Below the pieces are notes generated by a model. That model saw only the letters and a list, made by a program, of their open reading frames with translations. It had not been told where the DNA came from and did not search any database. From Patescibacteria group bacterium (lineage in GTDB: Bacteria > Patescibacteria > UBA1384 > XYA2-FULL-43-10 > 1-14-0-10-43-13), in contig JAMCZZ010000017.1 of the NCBI GenBank assembly GCA_023484645.1, positions 1 to 22,928 on the forward strand: a stretch of 22,928 bases of DNA. The letters run 5' to 3'. Each line of letters begins with the position of its first letter. The first letter of the stretch is position 1. This document shows, piece after piece, positions 1 through 7,878 of the stretch. A program made the translations under genes and the position numbers.

Positions 1-82
1 TTTAATTCTTTTTCCATTTTTATTTCAAATCAGTATATAACAATTAATTTAATACTTTTAAACTTAAAAAAAGCTGAAAATC

Positions 83-1126
83 TTATTTTAAATACTTATC
101 AAAAAATTCAAGCGACCTTTGCATTGCCAAATTAAAACTTTGAGATATATTATGATTAGAACCAGGATAGATATAATATTCTACAGTTTTATTTGATTTT
201 TTCAACTTATCATATAAAGATTTCGAGAAGGATACCGGTACTTCTTCATCTTCTTCTCCATGATGCAATTGTATTGGAGTGGTAATATTTGAAACAAAAT
301 AAGTTGGATCTATGGAATGCCAAAAAGTGGGATTTTTTTGTGGCGTTCCATACCGCTTAATAAGTTCTGCCCTATGTCTGTTCCGAAGAGCCAGTTCTTC
401 AGGAGGTGGTTTATACGTAGGATCACGCCACGCAAGAAGATCTTCATAAGACCCGACAACTCCGCCCCAAATGACTGCAGCTTTTATGTCTTGCGGTCTG
501 ACTACTAAATCGCGAAGAGCAATATTGCCTCCCATGGAATGTCCCCATACACCGATCTTATCCGGATTTGCATCTTTATATTTTTTAATTGAAGAAATTG
601 CATTAAGATCGTCAATAGCATATGCCGGAGAATAATAAGCCCCTTCCGGCTCTCCTTCCGAATTACCGTTTCCGCGATAGTCGGGTTTAAAAACAATATA
701 CCCATGGCTTGCAAAAGCATCAACATACTCAATATATCTTTCTGTCGTCTGATATTCGCGAGGCGGAATATATCCATGATTAAAAACGATAACAGGCCAT
801 CCCGCTTCGCGAGGCGAGCCATTTTTAAGTTTTTGCCCTTGAGGGACAGTTAACAATGCGTATATTTTTAGTCCGTCTGATTTATACGAAGCAATATATC
901 TATCATAGTTAGATCCGGGACGCAGAGTTTCTTCTATTTTTATATCGCTTCCTGGATAAGATCTTGACCTCATTTCTTGAATATTTAAAGGATTATTATC
1001 TGTTTCGCTTTGCTTTGTAGGAACCGGAAGAAATTTTTGTTGAAAGTTTTTCTGTTTTTGAAAATACATTAACGACAGAATAATTCCTGAAAAAATTACT
1101 AATGATATAAATATCTTTGTTTTCAT
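83..1126 (-). CDS. membrane-anchored alpha/beta hydrolase (S9 prolyl oligopeptidase-like)
   Basis: A 347-residue serine hydrolase of the alpha/beta fold, most like the acyl-peptidase / dipeptidyl-peptidase (S9) and dienelactone hydrolase groups. Residues 4-22 form one hydrophobic segment, probably an uncleaved anchor, so the catalytic domain should lie outside the membrane. The nucleophile elbow is GHSMGG with Ser197, the likely acid is Asp293 in HHGEEDEEVP, and the likely base is His325 in PGSNHN. An oxyanion-type NHGY sits near residue 116. Its ATG overlaps the TGA of the sensor kinase by four bases (ATGA), so it is the third gene of a regulator-kinase-hydrolase operon and is probably translationally coupled. 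The substrate cannot be read from sequence; peptide or ester hydrolysis at the cell surface is the best guess. Confidence 0.85.
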   Translation of the reverse strand: MKTKIFISLVIFSGIILSLMYFQKQKNFQQKFLPVPTKQSETDNNPLNIQEMRSRSYPGSDIKIEETLRPGSNYDRYIASYKSDGLKIYALLTVPQGQKLKNGSPREAGWPVIVFNHGYIPPREYQTTERYIEYVDAFASHGYIVFKPDYRGNGNSEGEPEGAYYSPAYAIDDLNAISSIKKYKDANPDKIGVWGHSMGGNIALRDLVVRPQDIKAAVIWGGVVGSYEDLLAWRDPTYKPPPEELALRNRHRAELIKRYGTPQKNPTFWHSIDPTYFVSNITTPIQLHHGEEDEEVPVSFSKSLYDKLKKSNKTVEYYIYPGSNHNISQSFNLAMQRSLEFFDKYLK

Positions 1127-2154
1127 AAACTATTTTGTTTTAAAGGCAAAACAACGGTAAATGTCGTACCTTTATTCACTTTGCTTTCAACAGAAATTGA
1201 GCCATGATGAGAATCGACTATTTTTCTGGCAATCGATAATCCCAAACCGTATCCCGAAACCTGACCTTTAGACCTTGATTTACTTGCTCTGTAAAAACGG
1301 TCGAAAACAAACGGCAGATCGCTTTCTTCTATTCCTGTCCCATTATCTTTAATTTTTATCTGTGCATTACCATCTGTTTTCTTAACCGATATAGCGACTT
1401 TGCTTTTTTTGAAACCGTATTTAACGGCGTTATCCAGAAGTATTATAAATAATTCCGTTATTCTATCCGGTAGTCCGTAAATTGAAACGTTTGCTGTTTT
1501 TTTCTCTATTTTTATTTCTTTTTCTTTTATCGATGCGTCAAGTTTTCTTATTGCGGTATCTATGGATTGCGTAAGAGACACTAAAACAAAATTTGAACTA
1601 TCTATTGGTTTTTCTGTTTGGGCAAGTTCTAAAAGATTATCCGATAACATTTGTAGATTTAATACTTCTTCCAGGTTACTCCCCAGCAGTTTTTTAACGT
1701 CTTTCAAAGCCAAATTTTTATTTCTTAAATTCACTTCTATTTCGGAACGGAGTGATGTTAAAGGTGTTCTAAACTCATGAGAAGCGTCAGCAACGAATCT
1801 GTTTTGCTCATCAACCATTTTTTTTATTGGTTTTAAAGTTCGCCCGGCTAAAAAATATCCGGCTCCACCTGCTATTCCCAAAATCGCAATATTTATCGCT
1901 CCCAAAATTACCAGTAATCTCGTCCTGGCCTGTCCAATCATTTCCGGATCAAAACGGGAAATATTTCGAGTCGGAGGAGGACTTATAAAAAGCTCATTTG
2001 ATTCTTGAAGCACTTTAACTCTCTCCTGAAATCGCTCAAATCGGCGAAGCTCTACATTTATCCCCGAATAAATAACAAAACTAAAAAGAACACTGATAGA
2101 CATGATAATTATTAAATACCATGCAGTTAATTTAAGCCGCGCCGATTGAAACAT
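1123..2154 (-). CDS. sensor histidine kinase
   Basis: A 343-residue membrane sensor kinase that would phosphorylate the response regulator encoded just upstream. Two membrane segments (about residues 12-30 and 79-103) enclose a short external loop of about 45 residues with a Pro-rich SPPPT patch. A short linker follows, then the dimerisation/phosphotransfer helix with ASHEFRTPLTSLRSEIEV (His126). The ATPase domain has an N box LLDNAVKYG (Asn242), a G1 box KDNGTGI (Asp270), FDRFYR, and a G2 box GYGLGLSIA. The start codon lies two bases after the regulator stop, so they are one transcript. The sensing loop is too small for a known ligand-binding fold, so the stimulus is unknown; envelope or membrane state is possible. 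Confidence 0.95.
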   Translation of the reverse strand: MFQSARLKLTAWYLIIIMSISVLFSFVIYSGINVELRRFERFQERVKVLQESNELFISPPPTRNISRFDPEMIGQARTRLLVILGAINIAILGIAGGAGYFLAGRTLKPIKKMVDEQNRFVADASHEFRTPLTSLRSEIEVNLRNKNLALKDVKKLLGSNLEEVLNLQMLSDNLLELAQTEKPIDSSNFVLVSLTQSIDTAIRKLDASIKEKEIKIEKKTANVSIYGLPDRITELFIILLDNAVKYGFKKSKVAISVKKTDGNAQIKIKDNGTGIEESDLPFVFDRFYRASKSRSKGQVSGYGLGLSIARKIVDSHHGSISVESKVNKGTTFTVVLPLKQNSL

Positions 2155-2156
2155 AA

Positions 2157-2831
2157 TTATTTTTCTCCTATCTTATACCCGAACCCTCTAATCGTGTGTA
2201 TCAATGGCTGATCATTAAACGGAGTATCGATTTTGTCTCTTAAATGTTTTATATACACTTCAACGGAATTAGGAAGAACATCCGCATCATAACTCCAGAC
2301 ATTATTTATTATTTGCTCTTTCTTAATAATACGATTAGGATGACGCATAAGATATTCCAGTAAAACAAATTCTTTGCTTGAAAGATTAATCTTCTTTTCA
2401 CCCCGTTTTACTTGATATGCAGTTGTATCCATTGTTAAATCCGCCACTTTTAACACAGAGTCTGTTGAATTTTTAGGGCGTCTTGATATAGCTCTTATCC
2501 GGGCTAAAAGTTCCGTAAAAGCAAACGGTTTCGTTAAATAATCATCCGCTCCGCAGTCTAATCCTTCCACTTTATCTTCTATCTGCCCTTTAGCCGTTAG
2601 CATAAGAATCGGGGTGTGAATTTTTTGTTTTCTTAGTTTTTTAGTGATTATTATGCCGTCCATTTCAGGCAGCATCCGGTCTAAAATTATAAGATCATAC
2701 TCTTCGGTGCTTGCAAGATCTAAACCGCTTTTTCCATCATATACGGTGTCCACTACAAATTTTTCCTGTTCCAGTCCTTGCTTTATAGAATTGGCAATCT
2801 TGTGCTCATCTTCAATTACAAGAATTCTCAT
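2157..2831 (-). CDS. OmpR/PhoB-family response regulator
   Basis: A 224-residue two-domain transcription regulator. The receiver domain (about 1-115) has the acidic pair Glu8-Asp9, phospho-acceptor Asp51 in LIILDRMLP, Thr79 in LTAKG and Lys101 in DDYLTKPF. The C-terminal winged-helix domain (about 128-222) contains the usual KEFVLLEYLMRHPNR and VYIKHLRDKI motifs and ends in IHTIRGFGYKIG, close to the PhoB/OmpR consensus. It is the first gene of a three-gene operon with its cognate kinase and a surface hydrolase. The ATG is six bases after a -10 box (TGGTAAAAT), so its mRNA would be leaderless. Its target genes cannot be told from the window. Confidence 0.95.
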   Translation of the reverse strand: MRILVIEDEHKIANSIKQGLEQEKFVVDTVYDGKSGLDLASTEEYDLIILDRMLPEMDGIIITKKLRKQKIHTPILMLTAKGQIEDKVEGLDCGADDYLTKPFAFTELLARIRAISRRPKNSTDSVLKVADLTMDTTAYQVKRGEKKINLSSKEFVLLEYLMRHPNRIIKKEQIINNVWSYDADVLPNSVEVYIKHLRDKIDTPFNDQPLIHTIRGFGYKIGEK

Positions 2832-2837
2832 GGGGCT

Positions 2838-2846
2838 ATTTTACCA
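2838..2846 (-). promoter_or_regulatory. extended -10 promoter of the two-component operon
   Basis: On the minus strand TGGTAAAAT is an extended -10 with six bases (AGCCCC) before the ATG at 2831. No good -35 lies at the expected distance. Transcription would start at or next to the ATG. Confidence 0.5.
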
Positions 2847-2880
2847 AAAAATAACTTAAAATGAGCTGAAAGAAGAAAAA

Positions 2881-5256
2881 TTAATCTGCTTTGTAAGGTT
2901 TTGGAGCATGTAGAACGGGACGAGCATGAATAATCTCTGTGGTTTTTCTAGACACAGGCAAAGGATTAGCCAATGCTATTTTTAACACTTCGTCCATATG
3001 CGAAATAAAAACAAAATTTAGATCTTTAATAACCTCTTTTGGAACATCCTCCAGATCCTTTTTGTTTTCCTTTGGCAAAATAATAGTCTTAAGTCCCGCC
3101 CTATGCGCTGCAATAACTTTTTCTTTAACTCCGCCAATTTCTAATACTCTTCCCCTTAAGGTCACTTCTCCTGTCATGCCAACTTTTCTTTTAACAGGAA
3201 TTTTGGTTAAAGCCGAAACAATTGCCGTAGTTATGGCAGTGCCTGCGGACGGTCCGTCTTTTGGAACCGCTCCTTCCGGAACATGAACATGAACATCTAA
3301 CTTTTGATAGAATTTTTCAGAAAGTCCCAATTGAGTCGCCCTTGCTCTTATATAAGACATTGCAGCATGGCAGGATTCTTTCATTACATCTCCCAGCTGG
3401 CCTGTTAATAAAAGACTTCCTTTTCCCGGCATAAGGGCAACTTCTATAAACAAGATGTCTCCTCCCGCTTCTGTCCAGGCCAAGCCTGTGGACATACCGA
3501 TTTCATTCTTCTTTTCTATAAGAGTAGAACTAAATTTAATTGGACCCAGGAATTTTGGCACCTTAACAGGTGTTATTACAAATCTAGTTTTCTTTCCTTC
3601 TGCCACCATCTTTGCGACTTTTCTGAATATTGTTGCAATATTTCTCTCCAGATTTCTAACCCCTGCTTCCCTTGTGTAATGCTGAATAATAAATCTTAAC
3701 GCATCGGCTGTCATTTCAACATTCTCTTTCTTTAATCCATTACCTTCCATTTGCTTTTTAATTAAAAAATCATGAGCAATACGGTATTTTTCATCATGCG
3801 TATATCCCGCAAAATGGATAATTTCCAGCCTGTCTCTTAAAGCCGGTGGGATTGTGTCTAAAACATTGGCAGTTGTAATAAACATTACGTCTGACAAATC
3901 GTATGGAACCTCCAAATAATGGTCGGAAAATTGATTATTCTGTTCCGGATCTAGTGCTTCAAGCAGAGCAGAAGACGGATCCCCTCTAAAATCTGCTCCC
4001 ACCTTATCTATTTCATCCAGCATAAATACAGGGTTTTTTGTTCCTGCATCTTTAACTCCCTGAATAATCCTTCCCGGAAGTGCCCCAACATAGGTTCTTC
4101 TGTGTCCTCTTATTTCCGCCTCGTCTCGTATTCCACCAAGAGAAACACGGACAAATTTGCGGTTTAATGCCCTTGCAATTGATTTTCCAAGCGATGTCTT
4201 ACCAACTCCGGGTGGCCCGACAAAACAAAGAATCGGCCCTTTTATTTTTCCCGCCAATTTATGCACGGCAAGATACTCGACTATTCTTTCCTTTACCTTT
4301 TGCAGTCCGAAATGATCCTCGTCAAGTATTTTCTCTGCCAATTTTATATCCACATTTTCCTTTTCGTCGCTTCTCCATGGAATACTTATAAGCCAGTCCA
4401 GATAGTTTCTTATATAGCCCGCTTCAGGATTAAATTGGTTCATTTGAGCTAATTTTTTGACTTCTTTTTCCGCTTTTTCTTCAACATCTTCAGGCATGCC
4501 TGATTTTTTAATTTTATCCATTAATTCCTTTACCTCATTGCCCTCTTCTTCTCCAAGCTCTTTTTCTATTGTCTTAAGCCTTTCCCTAAGCATTGCTTCC
4601 CGAGCCCCTTTTTCGAATCTTTCTTGCGTCTTTGATGCTATTTTCCGTTCTATTTCCAAAACCTTAATCTCTTTTGCCAAATATTCTGTAATACGCTCCA
4701 GTCTTGTTTTTACGCTTGTTTCCTCCAGTAAGCTCTGTCTTTCCGCCGGTTTTAAGTCTAAAACAGACCCGATAAGATCGGAAAGTTCAGAAGGGGAATT
4801 TTCCGACATAATGTTCATAAAAATAAGAAAATCCGCGGGTTTTCCAAGATTCATTGCTCGCCTGAACTCATTTACTAAATGATTGCATAAAGCTTTTATT
4901 TCGGGAGTATCCTCCATTTTATCCGGTATTTCCTCAACCTTTGCCAGAAGATATGAATTATGCTCCTCGTAAGACAGGATTTTCACTCTTGAAATTCCTC
5001 TTACTTGAGCATTAATCTCACCATCTGTTCTGATCATCCGCTCTATCCTGGAAAGAGTACCCACCTCATAGAGATCATCCTGGGTTGGATCATTCAGTCT
5101 TGGGTTTTTTTGGAGCACAAAACAAACAATTCTTTCTGTCTGAAAAGAGGATTCTAAAGCAGCCAAACTCTTGGGTCTCCCGAAGGTCAGGACTGAGTCC
5201 GTATTCGGGAAAATTATTCCGTCTCTAATTGGTATTACTGGCACTATTTTTTCCAT
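2881..5256 (-). CDS. lon: ATP-dependent protease Lon
   Basis: A 791-residue cytosolic AAA+ serine protease that degrades misfolded and regulatory proteins. Residues 4-190 are the LonN substrate-binding domain, followed by a charged coiled coil (about 195-270). The AAA+ module has Walker A GPPGVGKTS (about 347-355), Walker B VFMLDEID and an arginine-rich ALRDRLE sensor region. The C-terminal protease domain has the catalytic dyad Ser670 (KDGPSAG) and Lys713 (GGVKEKV). An upstream in-frame GTG at 5262 exists, but the ATG at 5256 gives the normal N-terminus MEKIVPVIPIRD and is preferred. Length is usual for LonA. The short tail after residue 760 (ending PKPYKAD) is lineage-specific. Upstream lie two promoters and a CIRCE-like site, suggesting heat-shock control. 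Confidence 0.97.
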   Translation of the reverse strand: MEKIVPVIPIRDGIIFPNTDSVLTFGRPKSLAALESSFQTERIVCFVLQKNPRLNDPTQDDLYEVGTLSRIERMIRTDGEINAQVRGISRVKILSYEEHNSYLLAKVEEIPDKMEDTPEIKALCNHLVNEFRRAMNLGKPADFLIFMNIMSENSPSELSDLIGSVLDLKPAERQSLLEETSVKTRLERITEYLAKEIKVLEIERKIASKTQERFEKGAREAMLRERLKTIEKELGEEEGNEVKELMDKIKKSGMPEDVEEKAEKEVKKLAQMNQFNPEAGYIRNYLDWLISIPWRSDEKENVDIKLAEKILDEDHFGLQKVKERIVEYLAVHKLAGKIKGPILCFVGPPGVGKTSLGKSIARALNRKFVRVSLGGIRDEAEIRGHRRTYVGALPGRIIQGVKDAGTKNPVFMLDEIDKVGADFRGDPSSALLEALDPEQNNQFSDHYLEVPYDLSDVMFITTANVLDTIPPALRDRLEIIHFAGYTHDEKYRIAHDFLIKKQMEGNGLKKENVEMTADALRFIIQHYTREAGVRNLERNIATIFRKVAKMVAEGKKTRFVITPVKVPKFLGPIKFSSTLIEKKNEIGMSTGLAWTEAGGDILFIEVALMPGKGSLLLTGQLGDVMKESCHAAMSYIRARATQLGLSEKFYQKLDVHVHVPEGAVPKDGPSAGTAITTAIVSALTKIPVKRKVGMTGEVTLRGRVLEIGGVKEKVIAAHRAGLKTIILPKENKKDLEDVPKEVIKDLNFVFISHMDEVLKIALANPLPVSRKTTEIIHARPVLHAPKPYKAD

Positions 5257-5275
5257 AATCACTTTATCAAATCTA

Positions 5276-5302
5276 TTAGCACTCTAGCATAGTATCTGCT
5301 AG
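5276..5302 (-). promoter_or_regulatory. CIRCE-like operator (putative HrcA site) on lon promoter P2
   Basis: Read on the plus strand, TTAGCACTC at 5276-5284 is a perfect copy of the left half of CIRCE (TTAGCACTC-N9-GAGTGCTAA). After exactly nine bases comes ATCTGCTAG at 5294-5302, which keeps the inner TGCTA of the right half (5 of 9 positions). The element covers the -10 and most of the spacer of lon promoter P2, as expected for a repressor site. An alternative reading of part of the site is the CTAGCA/TGCTAG dyad with a 7-base centre. Confidence 0.5.
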
Positions 5303-5309
5303 TTGTCAA
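5281..5309 (-). promoter_or_regulatory. lon promoter P2 (proximal)
   Basis: Minus strand: -35 TTGACA (5309-5304), 17-base spacer, -10 TAGAGT (5286-5281). Predicted start is near 5274, giving a leader of about 18 bases before the ATG at 5256. It is overlapped by the CIRCE-like site. Confidence 0.55.
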
Positions 5310-5330
5310 CCCTTTTTTCTTTCGAATACT

Positions 5331-5359
5331 ATTAAACCATTAGAATTTCATTAAGTCAA
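5331..5359 (-). promoter_or_regulatory. lon promoter P1 (distal)
   Basis: Minus strand: -35 TTGACT (5359-5354), 17-base spacer, -10 TTTAAT (5336-5331) preceded by TGG, an extended -10. It lies outside the CIRCE-like element, so it could give basal lon expression. Confidence 0.5.
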
Positions 5360-5408
5360 CCTGAAGAGTGTAAGAAACAGGAAAGAATTAATAAAACAAT
5401 ATAGAGGG

Positions 5409-5438
5409 TTGACATTAAACAAATATGACAACTACAAT
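5409..5438 (+). promoter_or_regulatory. promoter of the MgtE-N/CBS-Nramp operon
   Basis: TTGACA at 5409-5414, an 18-base spacer, and TACAAT at 5433-5438. A second possible -10, TGATATAGT, ends at 5447 and would leave only about 9 bases of leader. The rest of 5310-5408 shows nothing beyond lon promoter P1; no magnesium riboswitch-like fold was recognised. Confidence 0.5.
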
Positions 5439-5462
5439 TGATATAGTATTTATCGGCTCTTT

Positions 5463-6650
5463 ATGATCTACTTAAGCCAGCTGCTAAATAAAACTATATA
5501 TTATCAAAATAAGCCGTATGGTAAGATACGTGATTTCGCCGTGGTTGAAAATAGACCAATTCCGCCAGTGTCCAAAATATTGGTTAAAACAAAAGATAAA
5601 AAAATAACTCTTCCTTCTTCCGCAATTAAAATTGAAAACAATAATATAGTTTTAATAACACACGATGTTCCCATGTTCCCTTACGAGGAAAAAGACTTTT
5701 ACTTGAGTGAAGATCTTTTAGACAAGCAAGTCATCGATACAGACGGGAGAAGACTTGTTAGAGTAAACGATGTATTACTTGAAAGCAATGGAGAATTAAA
5801 AGTTGTCGGAATAGATATTGGTTTTTCGGGAATCATTCGCCGCCTTGGGCTTGAAAAATTAATTAAACTCAAGCATAAAACTTTACCCTGGGCTCTTGTA
5901 GAAGCATTCGATTATCAAACAGGCGCGGTAAAAATAAAACTAACTCAAACCCGCTTAAGCAGTTTTCATCCGGCAGAATTAGCAGATATCTTAGAAGAAG
6001 TTGGAACAAAAGAAAGACTGGGGATTGTTGAATCCTTAGATGCTCAAAAGGCGGCAGAAGCAATTGAAGAAGCAAATAATCAAACTCAACTTTCAATCCT
6101 CGAACAAGTTTCTGCCAGTAAACTTAAAAACATTGTTAATAGAATGTTGACAACCGAGATAGCTGACATTTTCTACAAATTAAACCCCTTGAAAATTAAA
6201 GAAATTATGAATTTTCTTGGGACAGAAAAAGCACAGGAAATTAAAAAAATTTCTAAGTTTCCAGACGATGCAGCTGGAGGACTAATGGATATATCCTGGT
6301 ATTCTATTAATGGAGAAAAAACAGTCAAAGAGGTTCTAATGGAATTATCTGAAAAAGAATTAAAACCTGAAGCAATTATTGTAAATAACGGAGGCGATAA
6401 ATTTTTGGGAACAGTTTATTTAAAAGATTTAATAAATATTGACCATCTTGCTATTCTAAAAGATATTATTATTGATCGAAAATTTGTATATCCAGATACA
6501 GACTTCTCTGAAACATTAAGACTTTTTACCCAATACAATCTTCACATTTTGCCTGTTTTAGATAGAGATAAAAAAGTAATTGGAGTTATAACTGTTGATC
6601 GAATTTTAGCCAGAATTGAAGAGGAGAAAGAAAAAAATGACATTCTTTAA
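5463..6650 (+). CDS. soluble PRC-barrel / MgtE N-domain / CBS protein, putative metal sensor for the adjacent Nramp
   Basis: A 395-residue cytosolic protein with no membrane segments. Residues 1-80 and about 81-155 look like two PRC-barrel-type beta domains (the start MIYLSQLLNKTIYYQNKPYGKI and the later LLDKQVIDTDGRRLVRVNDV). About 165-265 is a superhelical MgtE N-domain (FHPAELADILEEVG, DIFYKLNPLKIKEIMNFL). About 270-390 is a CBS pair (DAAGGLMDISWYSI, then NLHILPVLDRDKKVIGVITVDRI). In MgtE channels the N and CBS domains bind Mg2+ and gate the pore; here that module is detached from any pore. The gene overlaps the Nramp gene by 14 bases, so the natural inference is a regulatory partner of that transporter. 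The domain calls are firm in the C-terminal half and less firm for the second barrel. Confidence 0.85.
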   Translation: MIYLSQLLNKTIYYQNKPYGKIRDFAVVENRPIPPVSKILVKTKDKKITLPSSAIKIENNNIVLITHDVPMFPYEEKDFYLSEDLLDKQVIDTDGRRLVRVNDVLLESNGELKVVGIDIGFSGIIRRLGLEKLIKLKHKTLPWALVEAFDYQTGAVKIKLTQTRLSSFHPAELADILEEVGTKERLGIVESLDAQKAAEAIEEANNQTQLSILEQVSASKLKNIVNRMLTTEIADIFYKLNPLKIKEIMNFLGTEKAQEIKKISKFPDDAAGGLMDISWYSINGEKTVKEVLMELSEKELKPEAIIVNNGGDKFLGTVYLKDLINIDHLAILKDIIIDRKFVYPDTDFSETLRLFTQYNLHILPVLDRDKKVIGVITVDRILARIEEEKEKNDIL

Positions 6651-7878
6651 AAAAAGATTTACAAGATTAATACCTCTTCTTGCTATTATCGGACCCGGAA
6701 TTATTTCGGGATCGGTTGATAATGACGCAGGAGGAATTGCTTCTTATTCGGTCGCAGGCGCAAATTTCGGCTATTCATTTTTATGGGTTCTACTTATTAC
6801 TACTTTTTCGCTGGCAATTACGCAAGAAATTGGTGCCAGAATGGGACTTTCCACAGGAAAGGGGCTTGCTTCGTTAATTAGAGAAAAATTTGGAATCCGG
6901 TGGACTGCTTTTATAATGCTTGTTTTACTTACCGCAAATCTCGGTGTAATTGCTGCCGAATTTGCCGGAGTGGCTGCTTCCTTGGAGATTTTTGGCATTC
7001 CCCGTTTTATTTCTGTTCCTGTTGCCACCGGAGCAATTTATTTATTTGTAACAAAGGGCAGCTTTAAAAGCTTAGAGAGAATTTTTCTACTATTATCATC
7101 TTTTTATATCGTTTATATTATATCTGCTTTTATGGCCCGTCCGGATTGGCTATTAGGAGCAAAAAGTTTAATTGCTCCTTCATTTCATTTGAATGGAAAT
7201 TATTTACTAACGCTAATGGCAGTAATAGGAACAACAATTACCCCCTGGGGGCAATTTTTTATTCAGGATTATGTTGTAGATAAAAAACTTTCAATTGATG
7301 ATCTTAAAGTAGAACGGGGAGATGTATTTTTTGGATCCTTTTTAACTAATTTCATTTCGTTTTTTATAATTGTTGCTTGCGCCGCCACAATTTTTGCTAC
7401 AGGAAAAAACATTGTCGATGCAAAAGATGCAGCTTTAGCACTAAAACCGTTAGCAGGAGATTTTGCATCTATCCTTTTTGCATTTGGTCTTTTCAATGCA
7501 GCAGCCTTTGGTGCAGCTCTTGTTCCTATTTCAACTTCCTACGTTATTACCGAAGCTTTTGGATTTGAATCCGGACTAAATTATAAATTTAAAGAAGCCC
7601 CTCAATTCTATCTTTTATTTGCATTTTTACTAATTATCGGTGCCCTTTTAGTTGTTATACCCTTTATTCCCTTAATTACAATTCTTATTGTTTCCCAGGC
7701 ATTAAATACAGTCTTACTTATACCAATTTTTATTTTTCTTTATCTGCTCTCCAATGACAAAAAATTACTTAATGGACACAGTAATGGCAAAATCATAAAC
7801 ACTATTGTTGTTATTACCTTCTTATTAATTACGGTTGTTTCGACAATTTATCTTTTTTCTCTCTTCTTTAACAAATAA
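6637..7878 (+). CDS. Nramp-family divalent metal transporter, NRMT (Mg)-like subgroup
   Basis: A 413-residue, roughly 11-helix inner-membrane transporter of the SLC11/Nramp (LeuT-fold) family. The ATG at 6637 is chosen over an upstream TTG at 6616 because GAGGAG at 6621-6626 sits ten bases before it. Helix 1 has GPGIISGSVDNDAGGIASY. Aligned by eye with the classical DPGN motif, the metal-binding Asp is kept (Asp30) but Asn becomes Gly33. Helix 6 reads GTTITPWGQFF, so the classical MPH motif becomes TPW and the metal-binding Met is Thr202. Loss of that Met is a known mark of NRAMP-related Mg transporters, while Mn/Fe transporters keep it. The operon partner with MgtE N and CBS domains supports Mg2+ as substrate. 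Function is inferred, not shown. Confidence 0.88.
   Translation: MTFFKKRFTRLIPLLAIIGPGIISGSVDNDAGGIASYSVAGANFGYSFLWVLLITTFSLAITQEIGARMGLSTGKGLASLIREKFGIRWTAFIMLVLLTANLGVIAAEFAGVAASLEIFGIPRFISVPVATGAIYLFVTKGSFKSLERIFLLLSSFYIVYIISAFMARPDWLLGAKSLIAPSFHLNGNYLLTLMAVIGTTITPWGQFFIQDYVVDKKLSIDDLKVERGDVFFGSFLTNFISFFIIVACAATIFATGKNIVDAKDAALALKPLAGDFASILFAFGLFNAAAFGAALVPISTSYVITEAFGFESGLNYKFKEAPQFYLLFAFLLIIGALLVVIPFIPLITILIVSQALNTVLLIPIFIFLYLLSNDKKLLNGHSNGKIINTIVVITFLLITVVSTIYLFSLFFNK

Noticed and set aside
1..17. Minus-strand ATG at 17 reading MEKEL off the left edge
   Set aside because: Only five codons are visible, with a TATACT 14 bases upstream at best. It could be the next gene of the minus strand, but 17 bases cannot support a call.
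4080..4882. Several plus-strand frames antisense to lon
   Set aside because: They are shadows of the lon coding sequence, with no promoter, ribosome site or domain-like content.
5263..5462. Magnesium riboswitch before the MgtE-like gene
   Set aside because: The likely leader is at most about 18 bases, too short for an M-box or similar element.
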